This document shows, in pieces, positions 24,201 to 64,000 of a stretch of DNA of 64,000 nt. Source of the DNA: Mugil cephalus (taxonomy: Eukaryota; Chordata; Actinopteri; Mugiliformes; Mugilidae); the NCBI RefSeq assembly GCF_022458985.1, contig NC_061771.1, positions 19,541,501-19,605,500 of the forward strand. Reading direction: 5' to 3'. Every line of letters begins with the position of its first letter. Position 1 is the stretch's first letter. The notes beneath the pieces were generated by a model. The model was not told the origin of the DNA, ran no database searches, and was given only the letters and a program-made list of their open reading frames with translations. The position numbers were made by a program, and so were the translations under genes.

Positions 24201-26278
24201 AGGTCAGCTGGATTCATGCTCATCCTGCTCCCGGTGACCTTTGGCCCAACAATGCCTTTCAACATTTGCACACACAGGGATATATCGACAGATGTGTCCC
24301 TGTGTTCCGCGCTGATTGACCGGTATTGATAATGGTCACCATGGTAACCAAAACAACTCATTCACTAGCTACAACTTGGCCAGAGAGAGAAAACGTTCAT
24401 TTAAGCAGCCGCAGAGAGACAAAACGATTGTCTTCCATTTCAACTTAACGTGACACCCGTCCGAGCCATTTCATTGTGTCATTGGGTCATATTTCACCAC
24501 CAGCACAGAAGTAGTGCCAAACTTTCTTATCATTCATCTTCATAATTCTCACAAACCTGTGATTTTATTTCTGCCCTAGTACGAATGTCTAGCTTTTTAT
24601 CTGGATCTCTGCTGCTTTTGCTACAATATTGTATCAGTGAAAGTCTATAAAAGACATTAATACTAAAATCATAAACATTTGTAATTAAGATTCTTTGTGA
24701 GAGAAGGCGTAAACAGTCAGTCAGATATTTACTATCGTCATTCAGGGCAGATAGGGCTCAGGCAACTTGTGTCTGTCTGTCTGTGATGCAGACTAACGCA
24801 CTAATGACTAACGCACACACACAAACAGACAAGACTGTTGAGGCATTGATGTCTTCTGGATGCTTTGTTGCCTCCCCATTAAACCATTTTGGGAGCTCAG
24901 AGATAGTGGAGCAGCGGCAGAGGGAGGGGCTGGAGGGGGCTGCGAGGAACAGAGCGATGAAAGCGAAGTGCATGAGGGGGAGATAAGAAAAAATTAGCAA
25001 AGCAAACAGAGGAATATATGATGAGAGGAAGTATGGTAATAAATAATTGAGAACACCATTTTCATTCATCACATCACACCTTCATCTTCTCTCTAGTCCT
25101 CTTGAAGACTCATCCTCATGAGTTTTGCCAACAATTGAAATCCAATCATAAAAGCAAGACAACATTTGAGACGTCATATGCAAAAGCATTTTTCCCCCTC
25201 TGAAAGCTTCCTGTGCCTCACCAACTTATTGTCATAAGGCATAAATAGATATAAAGTGTTTGTTTGCCTTTGTCTTCAGAAAGTGAATAATAAACTCTTA
25301 TTAAGGTTTGTTTTATCTCAAACCTTTACTTTTTAAACAGATTTTCTCCAACTGGAATTGAATCATTTTCACTGTCATTTATTTCTCAGTGTTTGACCAT
25401 TACCCTGAAATACTGTATTACTGTTTATTTATTTATTTTCCACTCCAATCACAATCACATTGGTTTTGACAGAAAGAGAAGAAGGTTAATTTAGGTATGA
25501 AATGGTTGAAATTTTGCAATAAAGTTTCTTCAAAACTGCTATTATTTCTTTATCCAGCTGTTGTTTGGTTTATATATAAATTCGTAGCAGACATGCTACT
25601 GGACTGAGTGCTTTATTTTATTTTAAGCACATTTCTTTGCCGTTAATTCTTACCAATTTGTCGTTAAAGATGCTCAACTTTACTTGAACAAAGCTTCTGA
25701 ATACTCCCGCTTCTGAAATAAAATGGTATTTTTTTTATTCTGTGGTCAGTTCTTTAAACATTGTCAACGAGGCAGCAATGACAAAATAATAATAATAAAA
25801 AAAAATAACAGTGAGAAGGTCTTTTAAAACCCAGTAACAGATACTTTTCGTGTTTTATCCCTGTAGCAAACAAAACTCATTGTGTACATTTTAACTCGTG
25901 GAGGTAATAGGCACGTTATACCTAGAATTTATAGTGTGTTTGTAACTTTTAAGTATAATTATGAGACACTGGCATCTTAATGATAATTAACTCATTTGCT
26001 AATCTTCCTGTTTGTAGAAGATTGTGGTGAAACATGTGCACTCGGTCATGGCAGAAGTATTTCCTACCCTCGGTGCAGCAGGTTCTCCACAGGCCGGAGT
26101 GGGTCAGAACTTCCTCGTTCTTGCGGACGGTCTCGTTGTCGTTCAGGTTCTTGGAGCGGCACATCCCGCGGGAATACAGCCAATAGTCCGTGCCCACGGC
26201 GATGGTCATGAGGCTGAAGGCGCAGAAAGCCCCCGCCGTGGTCAGCAGCATCATCACACCCCGGTTACACAGCCTCAT
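21280..26278 (-). CDS. cacng3: Voltage-dependent calcium channel gamma-3 / TARP gamma-3 (329 aa)
   Basis: A four-pass membrane protein of the claudin-like TARP family, which traffics AMPA-type glutamate receptors and slows their gating at synapses. Exons in transcript order are 26068-26278, 23013-23096, 22780-22920 and 21280-21833 (990 nt, phase 1 at every junction, the family pattern with 84- and 141-nt middle exons). Visible features are TM1 at about 8-28, an N-glycosylation site N48-E-T, the claudin-type motif GLWRTCC at 63-69, extracellular [13 protein letters not shown]2 at about 106-128, TM3 at 134-157, TM4 at about 178-203 and a C-terminal RRTTPV PDZ ligand. The first exon ([20 protein letters not shown]) is closer to gamma-2/3 than to gamma-4/8, and synteny with prkcb and rbbp6 selects gamma-3. 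The tail between TM4 and the PDZ ligand is divergent and Arg/Ser/Tyr-rich. The a/b teleost paralogue cannot be decided. Confidence 0.95.
21955..22730 (-). mobile_element. Non-autonomous hAT-like element, copy in cacng3 intron 3
   Basis: The ends are TAGGGCTGGG and, reverse-complemented, TATGGCTGGG. Flanking 8-mers CAATGACT (21947-21954) and CGATGACT (22731-22738) match at 7 of 8 positions, as expected for an hAT target duplication. The interior is the reverse complement of that in the copies at 30,982 and 48,164 (shared blocks include CACGTG next to CACTGCCTGCTGGTGTG). There is no coding capacity. Confidence 0.8.
22237..22263. repeat. (AAAT)n microsatellite
   Basis: Tetranucleotide repeat inside the mobile element of cacng3 intron 3. 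Confidence 0.9.
23319..23326. promoter_or_regulatory. CRE palindrome in cacng3 intron 1
   Basis: TGACGTCA is a perfect full CREB/ATF site. Its presence in a neuronal gene's first intron is suggestive only; one 8-mer can occur by chance. Confidence 0.25.
24334..24349. promoter_or_regulatory. X-box-like site in cacng3 intron 1
   Basis: GGTCACCATGGTAACC is a near-perfect inverted repeat fitting the RFX X-box. Function is inferred from the motif alone. Confidence 0.35.
24996..25130. repeat. Duplicated 135-bp element, copy in cacng3 intron 1
   Basis: Matches 28,226-28,365 in the same orientation. Shared anchors include AAATAATTGAGAA, ACTCATCCTCATGAG (versus GCATCCTCATGAG) and TTGCCA. No terminal repeats or poly(A) tail were seen, so it may be a degraded repeat or a duplicated regulatory element. 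Confidence 0.7.
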
Positions 26279-28225
26279 GTCGGTCCCACCTCCTCCTGCA
26301 CCTCCTCCTCCACCACCACCACCTCAGTCCTCAGTGCGCTTCAGAAAACTTTCCCCCGGTGTCTTTTCTTAACTTGGATCCAGCTGGCCGAAGGTTTTGA
26401 ACACATCTTCTGCATCCTGAACTCAACTAACTGGAGGAATAGATGTCGGGACAGGTCCCCTCCGTTTTTTTCCCCCTCAAGTTGCACCTACATTAAAATA
26501 AGCTCAGAAGTTTCCATGTCAAAGACGCAGAAGAGCTCCACGGGATGTTGTGCCGGAGGAGACGGTGGGAGGAAAGCACGAGTTCCCGGTAAAGTGGAAA
26601 AACAGCATCAGAAGCTCTTCTTTGGACGCGCTGTGTTTTTCTGGTTCTCTCAATCTCATCTCATCTGCAGGACAGCCCCGCCCGCCAGCGTGTGTGCGTG
26701 CGTGTGTGTGATGACCAGCATGTAGTGGTGTCCGCACCAGTTCAGCACCATGGAGAGCTCAGCTACCACAAACCGCTGAATAAATCCCTTTAATGCTCCC
26801 ACTGAGAAAGTTAAAAGTCTCCAGTAACCCGAGGTGATCACATCAAGTGGTCTACATGTAAGTTTCCTCTTCTTTTTTTTCGGATCTTCCACAGAAGCTG
26901 TACAAGAAAACATGGGCGTGAAACATAACAGTTTGATTGTGCGTTTTGTTGGAGATTACTTACAACGATTTAACACCGCAAGAACCTGACTTGCCTTGTG
27001 TAATGTTACATGGTGTTGCATTTATGCTTTTATTTTGAAACTCCAGAGTGGAATGCAACAATATCTATGGTTACTGTTGCCAGGGGGGATAATAGTAGCG
27101 GAGCTACAGGAAGCTAAACGGTACAAACTTGGAGGCGGTTCGTGTCAAGGTAGATTATAAACAGATCGTAAATGGTCTGTCACAACACCGTGTATGGACA
27201 TTGCCTCAATGAGCAGTTATTGGCCAGAAACTCCAAAGTTTTAGGGGACAGATGTTTCTCTGAAATAGCTGATATTGTTGTCTTCAAATGAGTATCCTCC
27301 AGGTGTAGGTGGACCTCCAAATGGTTTCCTGAGGAGCTTGGTCTCCTCTGTTGAGTCCAAACTGTCTTTTAGAAGTGAAACAGCCATGGACGAAGGTGAA
27401 ACTTCTTTATGAAAACCTTACAATTCCAGTTGTCCTTGTGTTTTGGATCTGGATTTATACTGGAATTTTTTTTTATACTGTATTTGGTTTTTGATTTGCA
27501 TCTTAGAGCTTTGGACAGTTAAGAAGTATTCCTTTAAATAAACTGTGAATAAAAACAGACTGAAATGTCTGTATTTAAGGAGCCAGCATTTATTCATTAA
27601 ACGCCATTCATATTGATATCCTCAGCAGGATTCAATCTACAATCAAACCATATGAATGAATGAAAGAACGGATGAGAGTATGAATATTTAAGGCTCTGTG
27701 AATAAAAAGGGTGTAGTCGAAAAAGCAATCAGTCTACAAACCAATGAGATGCCTTGTTCTAAAATAATGAGTCTACAGAGAGAAGATCCTACATTTCCTG
27801 GATAAAAGTCAGGGAATATTTTTTATATCACCCACTTTTCATTCAAGTATAATGGAGAACAATAGATCATTGTTGTATTTGATGTAAAGTTACGACAATC
27901 TGGGGCCTAGATTTTTGTAACTGCTGCTTGATATAGAGTTTCCTCACCTTCTTCTTCTTTGAGTAGCTAAAAATCTGTCTTTTTAGCTACTCACTGTTGG
28001 TTTATGTTTGTGTACTTTATAGAGCGCTATAGGAAAGAAGAACTATGAGAGGAATAAATAAAACATTAGCAAACACAAATGTAGAAATGTAAAGATATAT
28101 AATTAAAAGAAGCACTAAATGCACAAATATAAGGACACAAATAACAAAGTGTGAAAGCATAACAAGCTACAATGACATAACAAATCTATAACTACCAATA
28201 AGTTATGCATGAAACCCGCTCAGTC

Positions 28226-28365
28226 AAAGCAAAGCTACTGAGGGATCCTTGAGGAGAGGAAGAATGGTGACATAAATAATTGAGAATGTAATTTATATCC
28301 ACCACATATCAGGAATTTAATCTCCTCTCGTCATGACGCATCCTCATGAGACTTGCCAGTAATAA
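28226..28365. repeat. Duplicated 135-bp element, copy upstream of cacng3
   Basis: Partner of 24,996-25,130, in the same orientation. The two flank cacng3 exon 1, 3.2 kb apart. Confidence 0.7.
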
Positions 28366-28380
28366 ATAATCATTATAAAT

Positions 28381-28445
28381 AATATAATTTAATTATAATT
28401 ATAATAATAATTATACTATTATTATTATTATTATAATAATTTAAT
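28381..28445. repeat. AT-rich (ATT/ATA)n tract
   Basis: A run of TTA/TAA units with low complexity. Confidence 0.85.
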
Positions 28446-29689
28446 ATATAGAAAGAAAAATATATGTTTAAAAAATAACTAAAATGTAACAATCGGGGGC
28501 ATATTGTAAAGATAAATGGATATAAATTAAGTAGTATTTTGCTTTTATCTCTATAGCTTATTATTATTATTTCTTCCTTATATTTTTTATTGTCCATATG
28601 TTTTTGTTGCTTTTTTATTAATTAATCTTGATTCAACAGGTGTTTTCTGCTTTTAGTGTCAGATACAATGATCAGAAAATGACCATCAGCGTCCTCAAAC
28701 AAAAATAGAAACAAAAGAGGAGAGCACAAGAGGTTTTATGATAATTCATTTTAATATAGGTATCATTCTGTAGGTGTCTCCCACGCGCAGGTAAAGACGG
28801 CGCATGCAACACATGTATACTGTCTCTTTACACAACGTCTTTAAAGTTGCTTAATAAAAGTTCACTCTCTCTCTGCTCTTCGTCGTCTTCCTCTCCTTAT
28901 TCTGCATTTTGCATAGTAAACACTTTGTTCTCCCCTTTTCCCCCACCACCCCCCCAGTTCTCTCTCATGTTATACTTATTTGCTAAAAATGTAATGATGC
29001 GAGTATTAGCTGTGTGGACGGGGGGAAGGAATGGAGAAGGAAACAGAGTGACATCAAACTGAGATTCAAGTTGAGCGGAGGAGAAAAGAAGAGAGGAAAA
29101 AATGAGAAAACAAAGTTAGAAAAAGTGGCCGCTGAGAGTCCTGGGACGGTTCTGTGAGGAACAGCAGATAATATGAAAACCACTTCTAGCTCTAGATCCC
29201 ATTCCTATTTACACATACACCGAAACACAACTCATACAGAACTATTACATCTACTTTATATGTTCGTTTCACAGAATCTCACATTTTCTCATGGAGGGCA
29301 GCCAGACAGTCTTTGCTCCGTGCTTCGTAAAGCAAACTATTTAGCCACGCTTACGTCAACACTGTTAGAGATACACAGCATCCAGAGTGGAGCTTGATTT
29401 GAGCATGGGTATTTCGGAAAACAGACTCGAGACACCCGGCGGGGCGCTACTCCTCCGCGACGTCGAAATCTTAACAAACTACTGTACCAACGAACATGGC
29501 ATGCATAGAGGAGCTGCACCACAAAGACTGTATAGGCCTACACTGCACTAACCCACTGCATACACAGTGCCATAGAGAAGAGAGAAAAAGAGATTAAGCA
29601 AGAGGAAAATACATTTTTAAATATCACTGCCCAACAGGCATTTGGGGTTTGGGATTTTTTTTTGTTTTTCTTTTTTCTTTTCGCTTATT

Positions 29690-29695
29690 TTTATT
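29690..29695 (-). terminator. prkcb: Candidate polyadenylation signal of prkcb beta-I
   Basis: Minus-strand AATAAA about 630 nt after the beta-I stop. It lies in a T-rich plus-strand tract, so a chance match is possible. Confidence 0.35.
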
Positions 29696-30324
29696 TTTTT
29701 TGCATCCATTTGGAAGACGAGACGTGCTTAGGACTAAGTTCAGGACTAACTTAGACATGAGGTTATAAATCAGGGCTTTTACCATTTTAAAACCTTCCTT
29801 CCCTCCAGGCCTCAGCCTGCACAGACGTGTGTGTTTATGTGTGTATGATTGTGTGAACGTGTGTGTGTGTGTGTGTGTGTACATACATGACATATTGATC
29901 ATGGAATGTTCATGACGCAACCTTTACAGGCTGAAGAGAAGGAAATCAAGTAAACAAACACACTGCAGGTGATCGATAGAGCGTATACGCACAGTTACAC
30001 GTTCACTGTGACTCTTGATCTCCGCTGCTGCATTGACCTGCTCGGACGTGAGTTGAGGTCCGTGTGCAAACTAACCACGCAAGGAGTTTTTGTTTGGGAA
30101 ATCGGCGCGTGGTTCGGACTAAGTCCCACTGGAACTCAAACCACCGGCAGTAGATGTGAATATGTACCAAGTAGTGATTATGTTTACTGTCCAGCGTCCA
30201 GAGGATGTTTATGTGTATGAATGAAGACGTTGAGGATCGGATGCTGTCGGGTGACTGATGCGTCTTTGATTAAAACGGAAAAACTAGGCTGCACAGGTTG
30301 GACTTGAGCCTTTGCCCGGGCTCC

Positions 30325-60990
<30,666 letters not shown>

Positions 60991-61004
60991 TGTTGCTGCT
61001 TACA

Positions 61005-61048
61005 ACTCTCTCTCTCTCGCTCTCTCTCTCGCTCTCTCTCTCTCTCTC
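61005..61048. repeat. (CT)n tract upstream of prkcb
   Basis: CT runs broken by CG. GA/CT tracts near promoters can be nuclease-sensitive, but no function is claimed. Confidence 0.9.
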
Positions 61049-61177
61049 AACCAGTCGCTGATTGTCAAAACTAACGAAACGTGTGCGCGCGCGGATATAT
61101 TCAGGAGTGTCACACCTATATTCCTGCACACTTCAACTGCTGGAGCGTGACCATAGAGGCACAAACACGCACCCAGA

Positions 61178-61310
61178 ACAGCTACAACTAAACAGAGCGA
61201 GTTCAGATGCTTCAGATGATTGTCTTCCGGTTTAATAGACACCTTTATGGACTGAATTGCCTCTCATGGTTGAAACTAATGAGTGGGTGGACTAGGGCCA
61301 GCAAAAAAAA
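61178..61310 (+). repeat. Dispersed repeat, copy B (upstream of prkcb)
   Basis: Partner of 57,664-57,790, also ending in an A run. See that entry for shared blocks. Confidence 0.72.
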
Positions 61311-64000
61311 AATAAACCTAAAAATATATACACCTGCTTTTACTTTGACTCATTCAGATTTGTTATTTTATTGGCATCACTTTGAATGTCTGTCTCGGAT
61401 TGAAGAACTGGTTTGTGCCAGATTCAAAGCACAATACTGGAACAAATATGCCTATTGAAGGTATATGTTGGCGCGTCTGCGTGTGAGCTGTAGTTGTTCC
61501 TCTTCAGCTCTTTCCTGATGACATGACCGCTGGGCCGGATTACTAACCACATGAAGTTAACAAGCCCAACCTCTGTTTCCTCTGCGTCCTATTCAGTCTA
61601 TAGAAATCTGAAGATGTGTTCCACCAAAGCACAGGTGAAACTATGAAGGGTCCTCTGTTGCGTACCAGCTGTACAACTACTATAGTGATCGAAGAAGGAT
61701 ACTCATGTGGGCAGCATGCGTAAAATGTTGCATTGTGTAATAAATTAATATCATTATTACCAGAAACAGGAAGAAACTGACACCACCTGCAGTCAAATTC
61801 CAAAGAAGTGGAAGCTAAATTTATCTTTTGATTATTTTTATGACTCACATCATGAATAATTGTCAAATCATTTTCTAGCAATAGGCTTATTTATTAATTA
61901 ATTGACTAACTGCTTCAGCTTTGCACATCCACCAGCTCAGACTGCGGATGAGTTTTTGAGGTTAAACAAACCAAACGTAAAGTGTTAATAAGGGAAATTT
62001 AGAGGCGCTCGCTCCATCAGACAGAGCCAGTCTGGCTGTTTCCCTGTCTCCTGTCTCTGTGCTAACTACAGCTGTCGGTCGTATAGCTTCAAATGAAGTG
62101 TATGCTACGCATTGGAAACAACTTTTTAATGCAAAATAGAGAAAACAGCATGCAAACTCTCGCACAGGGGCAGGTGTGTGCAGTGACTCATACGGCGAGT
62201 TAATCTGACGGTGCTCACTCACAAGGCGGCATCAGGACCACAAACATCTGCAAGTCAATCAGTTCTGGTAAATTTATTGCAGTTCTATTTTAGTAGTTCT
62301 GTTGGGGAATTTGCACCACTTCCTCACCCGTTTCTTTGTCTTGTGAAATACTGGACACATCCAGCCCTCAATAGCCGAATGAAACCAAACTGAAACCATC
62401 TGAGAAGGGAACAACAGCTCACAACTCATATGCATAGGCACAATGAAAACGACGATGAGTGGCCATGACTCATGAAAAAGATAACAACACCTGCTGTTAT
62501 ATTAGTTTTGTGTTTGCTGCATATTCCTAAAGGGCTACTGCAGTGTGTATTGTGTTCACATAATCTGTACACGCATGTGAGAAAAGAAGGTTGCAGGACT
62601 AAGAACTGTTTTAGGAACAGGAAAGTTCACATTCATGACATGACAGGCAACTGATCACAGGGAGTTAGAAAGGTGTCTTTCCATGTCCCATTATAATTAC
62701 AATGTTTGCTCACATTGCTAACAAACTCTCTGTGACGTGACTAGGATTCATAAGAAAGGCCCTGAAGATCAGGGTGGTGGCTTCAGTTGCTGCCATCTTC
62801 GCCGTGCCAGACCAATCATAAATTAGCCACAGGGGAGCTGTGGCAGGTGACAACAAGACAGACTGCTAGCAAGCGTTGGGAACTTTTACTCAAAATGATG
62901 CAAAACATTAAGCTTGATTTAACTTCCACGTCTTCTGTCCTGGAGAATGTACCTTCATATAGCTAAATTTGAAGAGAAACGCCAAGTAACTGCTGACCAG
63001 AACCAAATGTTATGTGTTTTCTGGGTGGAAGCAAATCTCTGGAAGCTGTGTAATATGAGATTGTAAAGATGAAGTGAACCTAAGTTATATAACTTATATA
63101 ACTTCATGTAGAGGATAGAAGACTGACAATTTAATCATCCATGTCATCTGGCTGCTGTGGGGTTGAATTTCTTTACAGCGAAATGTCTCTGATTGGTTGT
63201 AGGACTATCCAACAGGGGTATGCATTGACGTCGCTGCCGCCTGAGGCCACGCCCCCCTGAGTCTCAAAAACATGGTGAAGTGTATCAGTAAATACAGCGA
63301 GACAGGGAATACGAACTAGTATGGATTTTTAAAAGTGGATTAGCCTCGGTTTCAGGTACTTTAAGCTAGTTTTAGGTCAGTGATGATAAATGTAGCTAAA
63401 TAAAAGATGCTAACGCTAAGAGTTTTACTGAGAACTAACGTTAGCCATATAATACTGCAGCGTCTGACCAGATGACCAGATATTTACTGTCGGCCGTAAA
63501 TACGCCAAAACAACAACATCCAGAAACTTATCTGACAGCCCTCCGCACAACAGCTCTTCGCTTTTGTTTTATTAATTTAACAGTTTAGACGCTATTAAAG
63601 CCTGTGATTCAAGCTAATGCTGCTAATCTCCATGCTCAACTGTCACTTTTTGCCACTCAGTGGCTGTAACCATGGAGACTTCACTGCCTGTGACATCACG
63701 TACATACCCTCTATAATCTTCAGAAGTATTTTTACTTTCCATATGTTGAAACATGCCCCATCATGGAATCCATATAATGAGCCTCATTGAGTTCACGTCT
63801 GTTACTGCTGTAGCTGTGGTCTTAATAATCTTAACAATCATTTGTGGTTAAGGTTGTCTAGCGGTTGCAAATTATACAAAGCAGCAGTATTTCTTTGGAA
63901 CAGGTATTGTCACGTGATCATTTTGGTATTTGCCATTAATCTCATCTGTAACATCCTACACAATCCCTGTTTCATATTAATTTCTGTGAAACAATAATAG
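61311..64000. other. Intergenic DNA upstream of prkcb
   Basis: No gene is recognised; all frames are short. A GCTAAC/GTTAGC-rich patch lies at about 63,360-63,440. The window ends before any further gene appears. Confidence 0.6.

Larger units (their letters stand above)
26279..30324. other. Intergenic region between prkcb and cacng3
   Basis: This holds the unmapped cacng3 5'UTR and promoter at its left end and the prkcb beta-I 3'UTR at its right end. It also has an AT-rich simple-repeat block (28,381-28,445) and a (TG)n tract near 29,859-29,880. The first few hundred bases upstream of the cacng3 ATG are Pro/Gly-codon rich and GC-richer, consistent with a promoter-proximal exon. No other gene is recognised. 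Confidence 0.6.

Noticed and set aside
26656..26913. 85-codon minus-strand frame with a PKKKKRKL nuclear-signal-like motif upstream of cacng3
   Set aside because: The rest is low-complexity or ordinary, no family resemblance was seen, and the basic motif comes from an A-rich run. It is probably chance within the promoter or 5'UTR region.

Overview
This window is nuclear DNA of a ray-finned fish, most likely a percomorph teleost. It holds three multi-exon vertebrate genes, all transcribed on the minus strand, and one tRNA gene on the plus strand. The teleost call rests on compact introns, abundant CA/TG microsatellites and several repeat families I recognise as high-copy in fish. Read along the minus strand the order is prkcb (protein kinase C beta), cacng3 (a TARP-type gamma subunit), rbbp6 (an E3 ubiquitin ligase). 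This is the order and orientation I recall for PRKCB-CACNG3-RBBP6 on human 16p12, so synteny supports the paralogue assignments.

Layout by coordinate. 1-5,600: gene-free, with fish repeats and an inverted, broken copy of prkcb exon 12 plus flanking intron (4,211-4,551). 5,590-18,880: rbbp6, 20 coding exons, 1,796 aa, with a CpG-type promoter carrying YY1-like and ETS-like sites. 19,227-19,308: tRNA-Leu(AAG), facing away from rbbp6. 20,500-26,278: cacng3, 4 coding exons, 329 aa. 26,279-30,324: intergenic, with one member of a duplicated 135-bp element. 30,325-60,724: prkcb, 16 shared coding exons plus two alternative last exons (beta-II at 36,550, beta-I at 30,325); each isoform is 667 aa. 60,725-64,000: prkcb 5'UTR, promoter and upstream DNA.

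All exon boundaries were read by eye from GT/AG sites. They keep the frame through every junction: total coding lengths 5,391, 990 and 2 x 2,004 nt are all multiples of three and end in a stop.

The genes are functionally separate. PKC-beta is a Ca2+/diacylglycerol kinase, the Cacng3 protein escorts AMPA receptors and ends in a PDZ-binding tail, and Rbbp6 is a nuclear RING protein. I found no unknown multi-gene system. The most interesting structures are the inverted partial prkcb duplication (with an hAT insertion in the parent and the matching empty site in the copy), a three-copy non-autonomous hAT-like family with 8-bp target duplications, a probable short DWNN-only rbbp6 isoform made by reading through a splice donor, and an unusual pseudosubstrate and beta-II tail in PKC-beta.
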